From: JAFGFY01 sp964520425
GTDB taxonomy: Bacteria > Desulfobacterota > DSM-4660 > Desulfatiglandales > HGW-15
NCBI GenBank assembly: GCA_964520425.1
Contig: CAZFMX010000008.1
Coordinates: forward strand, 1-64,000
Direction of reading: 5' to 3'
Length of the DNA: 64,000 nucleotides
Position 1 is the first letter of the stretch, and every line of letters starts with the position of its first letter. A program made the position numbers and the translations under genes. Of the stretch, positions 24,628-33,326 are shown piece after piece. The notes beneath the pieces were generated by a model. The model was not told where the DNA came from. It ran no database searches and saw only the letters and a list, made by a program, of their open reading frames with translations.

Positions 24628-26997
24628 TCATTCCCCAGATTTTCCAAGATTTTCAAGGGCTCGCTTGACCATTTCCATGACAATAGGAATTTTATAGCTG
24701 TTTTTCTCAAGCGGCAGCGCATCCTCAAGAGTAGCCTCTGCCGCCGCAGCGGCTTGTTTATCGTCGAGCGGCCGTCCGATCAACACTTTTTCCGCTGTAA
24801 TAGCCCGTAATGGACGAGGGGCAACCGCGCCTAACACGACACGCGCATCCTGACACATACCCTTCTCTATAGAAACAACGGAAGCAACACTGACCAGGGC
24901 AAAATCTATCGCCTCACGCAACCGAAATTTCACAAAAGTCTGCCTGGCACCATCACGTAATGGAGGCACCTGGATTTCTGTCACAATGTCCCCTTGTTCG
25001 AGCGCGTTGGGAAAGGAACCGAAGAATTCGGCAACGGGTATCGTCCTGGTTCCCCTTACGCCGGCAATCTTCACCCTGGCATTTAGGGCCTCAAGCGCTA
25101 CCGCTGTATCAGAGGCATTAACGGACACGCAACCGCAGTTAAAACACCTGTTTGCCTCGGTTTTGATCTGGTCTAAATCAGTACCTGGAGTATCTTCAAT
25201 GTCTATTGTGCGTTGACTTAATACAATCCTGGATGCCTTTAGCTTCTTTGTCTTCTTGTGATATTCGGTATTGAATTTTAATAAAGGCTCATCCGCGTTC
25301 CCCCTATCCTTCCCTGCTTTCTTTAGATACGCGTCCATAGCCATTGCAGCATTCTTCCCATCTGCAATGGCTTCTATGACTGTTGCGGGCCCGCGTGCCG
25401 CCGCGCCACCGGCAAAGACGCCCGATGTGTTTGTTGCCTGGGTTTCATTGTTAACTCCAATCAGACCGCGGCTGATGTTGACAAACCCTTCGGCGAATTT
25501 CAGATCGGAGGCGTATCCAACCGCCATAACAATGACGTCTGCTTCAACAGTCGTCTTGACATTCTCGTCGTAGGTTGGAGCAAAGCGCCCGGATTTATCA
25601 TAGACTGAGGTACAGCGGACGAGTTCCATCCCGACTACTTTTCCATTAGACTTGAGCACTTTGGAAGGCCCCCAGGAGGGCATAATCCTCACACCTTCTT
25701 CTTCAGCCTGCTCAATTTCCCAGGGAAGTGCAGGCATCTCCTCTCTCTTTTCCAGGCATGTCATCGTGGACTCTTCAGTCCCCAGACGCAATGAGCTGAT
25801 AGCTGCATCAATAGCCGCATTTCCTCCTCCTATGACCAATACCTTTTTACCAAGTGCTTTCTTGATGCCTTTTTGAATATCAGCTAGAAATTCAAGTCCG
25901 AATAGGGCGGATTGTTCACCATCCAATCCAATCGATACCGGATTCCAAGCCCCCGTGCCAATAAAGACGACGTCATAGTCTTTCTTGAGATCATCGATGC
26001 TGACATCCCTACCGATATCCACTTTGAGCCTGAATTCAATCCCGATGTTCTCAAGCATTTTTATCGTTCGCCTTACGATATCTTTCGGTAGTCTGTAGGC
26101 TGGAATCACCCACATCAACAGACCTCCGGCTTCTTCCATTCGGTCGAAGACAGTAACGCGATGTCCCGATAACCTGAGATAGTAAGCTGCCGTGAGGCCA
26201 GCCGGACCGGAGCCGATTATGCCAACCTTTTTGCCCGTACTTTTTTCAGGTTTTTCAATGATTTCATCCGCTCTATCCAGAATAAAGTCGCCAACGAATC
26301 TCTCAATATCCCTGACTGATAGGGACTCATCGAAATGACCACGATTACATGATTGTTCGCAGAAATGCGGGCATACCCGACCGGTTATCGCTGGAATCGG
26401 GTTATTCCTCAGAAGTTCTCTGGCTGCTTCAATAGGATTACTCTCTCTAATCTGACTCAGGTAGGTCGGTATCATGACGTGACCTGGACAGGCTGACTGG
26501 CATGGGGGGGCAGCAAATCTCAGTCCTCCGAATATCGAGTGATACTGGTTCTCCCTGGTCAGGGCATAGCACTCTTTCCCGCCTTTAAGATAGCAATCGA
26601 TGCGTCCGCCTATTTGATTTGGATATCGATAGTACCAACAACGCACATCCTGGCACAGGTTGCCGCCAAGAGTGCCCATGGTACGGATGTGCGGAGTCGC
26701 CACTGCCTCAGTCGCTTCAGCGAGTACCTTATACTTTTCTCTGACTACGGGAGAATCGGTGATATCCTTCAGCTTTGTCAGGGCACCGATCTTGAGTCCC
26801 CTGTCATCTTCTCTAATGTAGTCCAAATTTGGGATGGTCTTAATATTGATTACGGTCTCAGGATACTCAGGGAGGATTTGATTCTTCAATATTCCGAGGA
26901 GGTCGGTCCCACCGGAAATCAGTTTGGTCTTGCCTTTGCTCTGCAATTTTATCGCACCATTGACAGTCCTCGCGTCTTTATGCTTAAAAGGTTTCAT
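24628..26997 (-). CDS. Molybdenum hydroxylase FAD subunit with a GltD-like oxidoreductase inserted in its [4Fe-4S] loop
   Basis: 789 aa. Residues 1-157 are the N-terminal half of a CoxM/HcrB FAD subunit (KLISGGTDLLG, TMGTLGGNLCQDVRCWYYR). Cysteines 120, 135 and 143 match three of the four ligands of the extra [4Fe-4S] cluster of 4-hydroxybenzoyl-CoA reductase HcrB. Residues about 160-620 are a complete GltD-type module: the cysteine-rich N-part (CQSACPGHV, GRVCPHFCEQSCNRG), FAD motif KVGIIGSGPAGLTAAYYL (about 257), NAD(P) motif KVLVIGGGNAAIDAA (about 400) and FAGGAAARGPATV. The CoxM part resumes at about Cys623 (CVSVNASDTAVALEAL), the expected fourth ligand, and continues to the end. The host fold is therefore interrupted between the third and fourth ligands. 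The insertion could link the hydroxylase to NAD(P)H or another flavin partner (inference). Confidence 0.9.
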   Translation of the reverse strand: MKPFKHKDARTVNGAIKLQSKGKTKLISGGTDLLGILKNQILPEYPETVINIKTIPNLDYIREDDRGLKIGALTKLKDITDSPVVREKYKVLAEATEAVATPHIRTMGTLGGNLCQDVRCWYYRYPNQIGGRIDCYLKGGKECYALTRENQYHSIFGGLRFAAPPCQSACPGHVMIPTYLSQIRESNPIEAARELLRNNPIPAITGRVCPHFCEQSCNRGHFDESLSVRDIERFVGDFILDRADEIIEKPEKSTGKKVGIIGSGPAGLTAAYYLRLSGHRVTVFDRMEEAGGLLMWVIPAYRLPKDIVRRTIKMLENIGIEFRLKVDIGRDVSIDDLKKDYDVVFIGTGAWNPVSIGLDGEQSALFGLEFLADIQKGIKKALGKKVLVIGGGNAAIDAAISSLRLGTEESTMTCLEKREEMPALPWEIEQAEEEGVRIMPSWGPSKVLKSNGKVVGMELVRCTSVYDKSGRFAPTYDENVKTTVEADVIVMAVGYASDLKFAEGFVNISRGLIGVNNETQATNTSGVFAGGAAARGPATVIEAIADGKNAAMAMDAYLKKAGKDRGNADEPLLKFNTEYHKKTKKLKASRIVLSQRTIDIEDTPGTDLDQIKTEANRCFNCGCVSVNASDTAVALEALNARVKIAGVRGTRTIPVAEFFGSFPNALEQGDIVTEIQVPPLRDGARQTFVKFRLREAIDFALVSVASVVSIEKGMCQDARVVLGAVAPRPLRAITAEKVLIGRPLDDKQAAAAAEATLEDALPLEKNSYKIPIVMEMVKRALENLGKSGE

Positions 26998-27091
26998 TTT
27001 GCCTCGCTCAAAGATAAGAAACTTGATGTTACCCTAACACTGTTTAGCTGGGTTTGTAAAACACGTTTTATTGCTCAGTTTTTGAGATGTG

Positions 27092-27121
27092 AGTATAGGA
27101 AAGTCTTGACTTGTGTGTCAA
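27092..27121 (-). promoter_or_regulatory. Promoter of the molybdenum hydroxylase operon, shared CTTGACAYACAA type
   Basis: On the minus strand TTGACA, 18 nt, TATACT followed by CACAT, about 95 bases before the FAD subunit gene. The block CTTGACACACAA and the stretch TCCTATACTCAC match the promoter at 14709 almost base for base. Confidence 0.75.
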
Positions 27122-27144
27122 GCAGCACGCTTCCTCATAGTCTC

Positions 27145-28029
27145 TTAGACCGAGAGACTGATTATTCCATTTCTGGCCCTTCCCTGATAAACCGGAATGA
27201 TGCTGCGGATGGAAATAGTAACAAAAATGATGATACCCCCTGCAATGGCCCAAGACCCGGGTCTTTCACCAATCAACAGGAAGACCCAGACGGGATTGAG
27301 GACCGGCTCAACAACAGGAATCAGGACCCCTTCCAGGGCGGTAACCCGCTTGATGGCCATGGAATAGAGCACATAGGAGAGACCAAGCTGAAACATACCC
27401 AGCAAACCCAATCCTATCCAGCTTTGCGTGTCGGGCATGGATTCAAACATGAAAGGGAGCATCACCAGGGCAACTAAGATGTTCCCCAGCAGTATCGATT
27501 CCAGGGGTTCTCCGGATTTCTGTTTGCGCAACAGGAGGATCATCGCGGCGAAGGTGATACCGCTGAAGATCGAAATCACATTTCCCCACAGTCCTCCAAA
27601 AGTCAGTTCATCCAGAAAAAAGAGGACCATTCCCCCCATGCAAATAAGGATAACCATCCAATCAAAAAGATGGGCACGTTCATTTAAGAACCAGGACCCG
27701 AAAAGGGCGACATAGATTGGAGCGGTGTATTGCAGTAGGATGACGTTTGCCGCGGTGGTCAGTTTATTACCCACCACAAAGCCGGTGGTCGTGCAGGCAT
27801 AGGCGATGGCGCATGCGATTTGGACTTTGGAAAAAGAAATTTTGGATTTCCGCAGGAAGAGAAATATGAAAAGCCCTGCGATGGCGCTTCGCATACCGGC
27901 AATGCCAAGGGGACTCCACGCTATGAGCTTTATCAGCACGCCGCCGAAACTCCACAGAACGGCCGCGGTCAGGAGTAGAAGAACAGCTTGAATATGGCTT
28001 TTCTGTGAAATGTTATCTGATAGATCCAT
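27145..28029 (-). CDS. EamA/DMT-family transporter
   Basis: 294 aa from the ATG at 28029; the longer frame starts at a TTG without a ribosome-binding site. Two EamA repeats, each with five predicted membrane segments (about 10-140 and 150-285), for example AAVLWSFGGVLIKLIAWSP and GLLGMFQLGLSYVLYSMAIK. It is an inner-membrane exporter of the drug/metabolite superfamily, substrate unknown. The end of the gene lies just outside the hydroxylase promoter on the same strand, so it could belong upstream of that operon in transcription order, but the strong promoter argues for separate control. Confidence 0.88.
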   Translation of the reverse strand: MDLSDNISQKSHIQAVLLLLTAAVLWSFGGVLIKLIAWSPLGIAGMRSAIAGLFIFLFLRKSKISFSKVQIACAIAYACTTTGFVVGNKLTTAANVILLQYTAPIYVALFGSWFLNERAHLFDWMVILICMGGMVLFFLDELTFGGLWGNVISIFSGITFAAMILLLRKQKSGEPLESILLGNILVALVMLPFMFESMPDTQSWIGLGLLGMFQLGLSYVLYSMAIKRVTALEGVLIPVVEPVLNPVWVFLLIGERPGSWAIAGGIIIFVTISIRSIIPVYQGRARNGIISLSV

Positions 28030-28566
28030 GGAACAAAAAATTAATTTCTGCGATCTCAACCCGTCCCGCCATTATACCCAACCATAGCTTCCGGCAACGG
28101 TGGAAGCTTATAGCGCCCTTCCTCCGTAGCAGGCTACTACGGAGGATGGAACGGCTGATCATAGAAATCTTCATTCAAGATTTGAGATTAAGAAAGACAC
28201 AGCAACTCCAATTATGAATCTCGAATCTGCAATCTTGAATCATTCCTTCGGAACCCGTTGCTTCAGTTCTTCAAACGAGTTTGTGCATTAATCTCATAAT
28301 GAATGAGTGACTTCCCAAGCATGGACATAACCCCCTCCCGGAAAATTTGAGTTACAGGCTGTTTGAAAATACTCTGGGGAGCTTGTGTTCATGAGTCCTG
28401 ACCTACAGTTCTATTACACTATCTGTATGAAAGAAGCATTAATAGGCCTCTCTGGTCTGAACAGTAGAAACCTCCTCCTCACCCATAAGGCGGTTATCGC
28501 CAACAACATCGGCAGTGAGTACTCTTTCCGCATAGCGGAAAGCCTCAAGCAGCCCCCTCGAAGGGG

Positions 28567-28766
28567 GCTCAAAGGATAGAGGCTTTTCTGTTGTGACTGG
28601 CGGGAGGACGCCTTCTTTTCGTGACTTATCTGTGGGGGAAGCCCTGGCTTCCCGTCTCAAAGAGACGGGAAGAACAGCGGAGGGGGCAAGTTTCCCTCGC
28701 AGATAAGTCATTGAAAAGACCAGACCGGGAGCCTCGGAACGGAAGAAAAGCCTCTGCCCTTTGAGC
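28567..28766. repeat. Nested hairpin element A
   Basis: 200 bp. The outer arms pair over 23 positions with one 2-base mismatch (GCTCAAAGG.. with ..CCTTTGAGC). A middle arm (TCTTTTC, GACTTATCTG with CAGATAAGTC, GAAAAGA) pairs inside it, and at the centre CTTCCCGTCTC/GAGACGGGAAG forms an 11-bp stem. The reverse complement is about 80% alike (by eye) to element B at 58414-58599 and shares the core CCCTCCGCTGTTCT with element C at 52602-52822. Confidence 0.85.
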
Positions 28767-28930
28767 TTATCTCCTTGTACTAAGAAACCATTCGTTTCTC
28801 GCCGGAACGGTAGAACCTTTCCGGGTCCACCGCCAGAGGCGGTGGATTTAGATCACAACTAAGAAGAGCACTGAGTTTGCGTTTTACACGTTCTTCGGTC
28901 ATGGGCTCACTTCCTTCGGCATGTTGAAGT

Positions 28931-29100
28931 TTACGCCGTTAGATTCGCTGATACCGGCTGCAGCAAAGCAGGAATCTAACGGGGTGAATCCCGAATAATT
29001 CCGCCTATAGTGGACTCCGTCGAACAAGGATTTAATCGAGTTTACCCCATTAAATTCCGCGTATAGCAGCCCCTGCGAAGCAGGGATTTAACAGGGTAAA
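28931..29100. repeat. Cluster of short palindromic repeats (GTTTACCCC-TTAAAT type)
   Basis: Three successive units. The first pairs TTACGCCGTTAGATTC (28931-28946) with GAATCTAACGGGGTGAA (28972-28988). The last pairs TTTACCCCATTAAAT (29041-29055) with ATTTAACAGGGTAAA (29086-29100) around the small hairpin CCCTGCGAAGCAGGG. A degenerate unit lies between. A related single unit is at 38728-38775. Confidence 0.7.
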
Positions 29101-29181
29101 GGTTACCTGCAAAGTTGGTGATATTTGTTGGGAATTTAGGATAGTTGCATACGATTTGTCAAGACAATCCTGTTTTTCTTT

Positions 29182-30747
29182 TTATCTTACTCTTTGCCCG
29201 GATAATATTTCCTTCCAGAAGGCGAGCTTATCCGGATCCGCAATCGGCAAAACTTCCGTTCGGGTGCCGATGTACATTGTTGTTGCCTCATCTGCGTTGA
29301 ACACAGGCCATAACGGAAGGTCCGAACTATTGGGATCACCTGTTTTAGCAAAGTTGGTCCAATATGTGGATACCTGATCCGCTATGGTATGGTCAATACC
29401 TTCCCATGGCCGATCTAACAAATGAAGGTTGTTGAACACGTAAAGGAGTTCACTGGAATGAAAAGCCCCGAACTCCGGATGTTCCGGCCATGGGATGGCA
29501 CGGTCGAAGTAGTAAGTGTATATCCGGCTGCTTATCCTGGCCTGTTCTGAAGCCCATAGATACAGAGAGACACGGGCCCTGTCCCGGCCACTGGTTTTTC
29601 GCAAGGTCTTGACTGCGGGATCGGAGTTCACCGGATATAAAGAGAGAAATTTCTCTGCTTTTTCTCCATAGCGTTCCTGGACTTCTTTTTTATAGGCCTG
29701 AACGGTTGCTTCTGGAGACGGACCAAAGCTGCCACCGGCACCCATGTCATCCGCTGTGAATCCGTTCATTACCGGCACCTGTTTTTCGGTGCGATTGTTT
29801 TCGGAAAGAAACCAGTTGTCCTGTATAGGACCGAAGCGAATCCCCTGGGGGACATCCAACAGCGCTTCAGGAGGCATGGCACGTAGTTCCGCCAATGAAG
29901 CGGCGCCTTTGGCTTTGGCAAACTCCAAGCCCACCTGTTCTGCGGTTTCCAGTGATGTGCCGAGGCTCAGAGTATTAGGGGGAAACAATCCCGGGCCGCT
30001 CTGAATAATCGCGCGGGTGAATAGCCCGTTCGCCAGCGGCGACTGCATCAGCATGGAAACCGACATGGCACCGGCTGACTGGCCGAAGATCGTGACCTTA
30101 TCGGGATCTCCTCCGAAAACAGAGATATTATTGTGTATCCACCGAAGAGCCGCTACCTGGTCGAGAAGGCCGTAGTTCCCGGATGTTCCATGGTCCGATT
30201 CTTCTGTCAGTTCAGGATGGGCGAGGAATCCGAGGAGCCCAACCCGGTAGTTGATGTCAACCAGAACAACACCTTTTCTTGCCAGGGCTTCACCGTCATA
30301 AACCGCCACGGCATTCGATCCTTCAGTGAAGCCGCCTCCGTATATATAGACCATGACCGGAAGTTTTTCATTTTCGGACGGCGCCCCCGTCCAGATATTC
30401 AGGTTTAGGCAGTCTTCGCTTATCTCGCCCTGATGCATGAACTCCTCGGTCCATGGCAAACGGGATCCCTCCAATGTCTGAATGCAGGCGGGAGGTAGCG
30501 TATCGGCAGAACGTACACCCTTCCACGGTTCCGGCGGGCGCGGCGGCTGCCAGCGGAGATTGCCGACAGGAGGTGCGGCATAGGGAATGCCTTTATATAC
30601 CCTGATTGAAGGATCATGGCCTGTTGTGCCGACCAGTATGCCCTCTTTGACCTGTACGCGAAGGTTACTCTGATGGCATGCCAGAGCAAAGATTGAACTG
30701 AGAACTGCGAAAGCCAGGAATATTTGTAAGCAGAATCGCTTTTTCAT
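29182..30747 (-). CDS. Type-B carboxylesterase lipoprotein
   Basis: 521 aa. Lipoprotein signal with Cys24 in IFALACHQS, so it is probably anchored in the envelope. Alpha/beta-hydrolase fold of the carboxylesterase/acetylcholinesterase family: oxyanion region VYIYGGGFTEGSN (about 130), nucleophile Ser in VTIFGQSAGAMSVSML (about 220), an acidic residue near residue 350 (NGFTADDMG) and histidine in FGAFHSSELLYVF (about 430). Length is normal. Start after GGAGG. Likely hydrolyses carboxylic esters from outside the cytoplasm; substrate unknown. Stands alone. Confidence 0.93.
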   Translation of the reverse strand: MKKRFCLQIFLAFAVLSSIFALACHQSNLRVQVKEGILVGTTGHDPSIRVYKGIPYAAPPVGNLRWQPPRPPEPWKGVRSADTLPPACIQTLEGSRLPWTEEFMHQGEISEDCLNLNIWTGAPSENEKLPVMVYIYGGGFTEGSNAVAVYDGEALARKGVVLVDINYRVGLLGFLAHPELTEESDHGTSGNYGLLDQVAALRWIHNNISVFGGDPDKVTIFGQSAGAMSVSMLMQSPLANGLFTRAIIQSGPGLFPPNTLSLGTSLETAEQVGLEFAKAKGAASLAELRAMPPEALLDVPQGIRFGPIQDNWFLSENNRTEKQVPVMNGFTADDMGAGGSFGPSPEATVQAYKKEVQERYGEKAEKFLSLYPVNSDPAVKTLRKTSGRDRARVSLYLWASEQARISSRIYTYYFDRAIPWPEHPEFGAFHSSELLYVFNNLHLLDRPWEGIDHTIADQVSTYWTNFAKTGDPNSSDLPLWPVFNADEATTMYIGTRTEVLPIADPDKLAFWKEILSGQRVR

Positions 30748-31105
30748 AAAAACCTCCCTTTCATTCTATATCCCGTATTTCACACTACACTGCCCTCATT
30801 CTGTTACGACTATGAGATCTAACATGTAATATTTATCAATTCAACACAATCCCCAATAAAATCTTATTCCAGGTTTTGAAGGTTATCACTCCTTCGCGAG
30901 TTCTCTTTCATGCTTATTCCGACTATACTTTCAAACGATTAGAGCTTAAAGAGCCATCGTTTTCTTCAGTGAACGCTCTGATGCAGATTTTAGCAGATAT
31001 ATACTTGAAAAAATCAGGTGAATGGAATATTTAAAGTAGACCAAAAAGGAAAGTAAAAGCAATTGGTTGTTCACTCAGGCGAACAATCACGATTGGAAAG
31101 AGACC
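30748..31105. other. Divergent intergenic region, esterase / acyl-CoA synthetase
   Basis: AT-rich and apparently non-coding. I saw no repeat and no promoter better than background. Confidence 0.4.
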
Positions 31106-33295
31106 ATGTCAACAAAAATACTCGACCGCTTCTTCCATCCGAAATCCATTGCCGTCATCGGCGCTTCCGAGAGTATCTATTCTTATGGGACCCGCTATAT
31201 TCGGGCTTTGCTCGATTTCGGGTACAGGGGAAAGATATTTGCCGTCAACCATAAGGGCGAAAAAACCCTGGGGTATAAAATCTATCGAAGCCTTGATGAA
31301 ATAAAGGACCCCATTGATCTGGCATTCATTACCATCCCCGCGCGATTTATTCCAGACATCCTCTATGAATGCATCGACAAAGATATTAAAGCTGCTGTAA
31401 CCTTCACGGCGGGATTCAGCGAAATCGGCACGGAAGGTCGTGAGCTGGAAAAAAAACTTCTGAGAACTATTGACGGAAAACTGCGTCTCATGGGTCCCAA
31501 CTGCTTCGGTCCCTACTGTCCGGACGGCGGAGTAACGGTTGTGACCGGCGCGGATTTCGCCAAGGAACCGGGTGAGGTCGCCTTACTCGCCCAGACCGGT
31601 CAGCTTTCAGAGTGTATCATCGCCCGCGCCCAGGGAGAGGGGATTCGGTATTCCAAGTCCGCCAGTTATGGTAACGCCGTCGATATAAACGAATCGGACC
31701 TTATAAAGTATTTAATGGACGACAAGGACACGAGGATTATTACGCAGTATCTTGAAGGAGTTCGCGAGGGACGCCGCTTTTTCGATATCGCCCGCAGGAA
31801 CTCAGGCAAAAAACCCCACATCATCTGGAAAGTCGGGCTTACTCAAATGGGGGCTTCCGCGTCATCGTCCCACACCGGGTCTCTTGCCGGAACAGGTGCG
31901 TCATGGGATGCATTCTTTCGACAAACAGGAGCCATTCAGGTTTCAACCCTCGATGAGTTAACGGATACAACTGTTGCCTTTCACCACCTGCCCAAGGGAT
32001 GCGGCCTGAGGGTCGGATACATCAGCGGAGGAGGAGCCGGTACCGTGTTGGGCGCGGACGCGTGCGAAAACGCCGGCATGCGGATGCCTGCATTCGCAAA
32101 GCAGACGGAGAAGAGGCTGGCCGAACTCCTCCCCGGAGTCGGTTTGTCATTTCGAAACCCGGTTGACGTCGGTCACCCTCACCCTCCAAAGGAACTCATG
32201 CAGTCCCTTTTCGAAACCATATCCGCCGATAAAAACATAGATCTTATCGTCGTGAGACGGATTCTCTTCTCTGTCAAGATGAGCAAGATATTCAGCGGCT
32301 CTACCGCGCCTTCGGAAAAGGAACAACAGGAACTACTCGAGGTTCCGATCAAAGTCATGCAGAAGTACAAGAAGCCCATCATCATCATCCTTCCGGATGA
32401 TATGACAGGCGTCGAATCCATCTACCTTGAGGAGGAAAGAAGAAAAATACGCGATTTCTTCTTTGCCAACGGCATTCCCGTATTCATGTCGGAACAGCGA
32501 GCCTTCACCGCGCTTTCCCATCTATCCAAATTCACTCTAAGAAACAGCACTGGAAAGGCTGCTGATAAGAAGACCCCGGCACCGGTCTTCGGATCAAAGA
32601 CCAGAAAGCTTTTTCAGAATATTTTAAAGAATAACACAACGCCTATTCTGGATGAAATCCAGTGTAAAAAGGTATTAAAGAGTGCAGGCATTAGGGTGAC
32701 TCTCCCTGTTCTGGCTACGTCTAAAAACCAGACCATCGCTGTTGCCCATAAAATGGGCTATCCCGTGGTTATGAAGATCGTTTCGCCACAGATCACCCAT
32801 AAAAGCGATATAGGGGGTGTCAAGCTGAACCTGAAGAACAAAAAACAGGTCGGGACCGCATACGATGAGATCATGGAAAGTGTCAGGAAAAAGGCCTCAA
32901 AAGTCCGGATTGATGGTGTATCCATTCAGAAAATGGCGGCGTCGGGACTGGAATTGGTCATGGGAATGACGCGGGATCCCCAGTTCGGGCCTATGATGAT
33001 GTTCGGACTCGGGGGAACATCTGTCGAAGTTCTTGGGGATGTCGCTTTCAGAATGACGCCATTGACAAGACAGGACGCGAAGGAAATGATCCGGCAGATC
33101 AAGGGCTATCGCCTGCTTGAAGGATACAGGGGACAGCCACCTGTCGATATCCCATATATTGAAGAAATGCTGATGAAATTATCGGCTTTCATTGAGGAAA
33201 ATCCTGAAATAAAGGAAATGGACATCAACCCCATACTCGCCTACAAGAAGAGTACCGTGGCGGTCGATGCCAGGATTATTCTGGACAACAAGTAA
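31106..33295 (+). CDS. Acyl-CoA synthetase (NDP-forming), alpha-beta fusion
   Basis: 729 aa from the ATG at 31106 (GGAAAGAG upstream; a start at 31067 would add 13 residues). ADP-forming acetyl-CoA synthetase family: CoA-binding Rossmann domain (about 8-130, KSIAVIGASESIYSYG), two succinyl-CoA-ligase-like domains (about 145-460, LMGPNCFG, and the phospho-histidine region SSSHTGSLAGTG), and an ATP-grasp beta domain (about 500-725, YPVVMKIVSPQITHKSDIGG, GMTRDPQFGPMMMFGLGG). It converts acyl-CoA plus ADP and phosphate to acid plus ATP. The HAD-ECH gene follows after 31 bases, so the pair likely drains acyl-CoA intermediates with energy recovery. Confidence 0.93.
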   Translation: MSTKILDRFFHPKSIAVIGASESIYSYGTRYIRALLDFGYRGKIFAVNHKGEKTLGYKIYRSLDEIKDPIDLAFITIPARFIPDILYECIDKDIKAAVTFTAGFSEIGTEGRELEKKLLRTIDGKLRLMGPNCFGPYCPDGGVTVVTGADFAKEPGEVALLAQTGQLSECIIARAQGEGIRYSKSASYGNAVDINESDLIKYLMDDKDTRIITQYLEGVREGRRFFDIARRNSGKKPHIIWKVGLTQMGASASSSHTGSLAGTGASWDAFFRQTGAIQVSTLDELTDTTVAFHHLPKGCGLRVGYISGGGAGTVLGADACENAGMRMPAFAKQTEKRLAELLPGVGLSFRNPVDVGHPHPPKELMQSLFETISADKNIDLIVVRRILFSVKMSKIFSGSTAPSEKEQQELLEVPIKVMQKYKKPIIIILPDDMTGVESIYLEEERRKIRDFFFANGIPVFMSEQRAFTALSHLSKFTLRNSTGKAADKKTPAPVFGSKTRKLFQNILKNNTTPILDEIQCKKVLKSAGIRVTLPVLATSKNQTIAVAHKMGYPVVMKIVSPQITHKSDIGGVKLNLKNKKQVGTAYDEIMESVRKKASKVRIDGVSIQKMAASGLELVMGMTRDPQFGPMMMFGLGGTSVEVLGDVAFRMTPLTRQDAKEMIRQIKGYRLLEGYRGQPPVDIPYIEEMLMKLSAFIEENPEIKEMDINPILAYKKSTVAVDARIILDNK

Positions 33296-33326
33296 AATCA
33301 AAGTTCATAAGTGAAGGAGATATATC

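Larger units (their letters stand above)
28030..29181. other. 1.15-kb intergenic region packed with palindromic repeats
   Basis: No gene is supported. From left to right: a short palindrome CCTCCGTAG..CTACGGAGG near 28121-28143; a CCCCCTCGAAGGGGG hairpin at about 28553; the 200-bp hairpin element A (28567-28766); and a cluster of related palindromic units (28931-29100). Open frames here are created by the self-complementary repeats. Confidence 0.65.

Noticed and set aside
28439..28711. Coding frames inside the hairpin elements (here, and at 58388-58624 and 60546-60854)
   Set aside because: They arise from the self-complementary repeats and differ between copies; no protein similarity.
28931..29100. 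Possible CRISPR array
   Set aside because: Only three irregular palindromic units, no regular spacers and no cas genes in the window.
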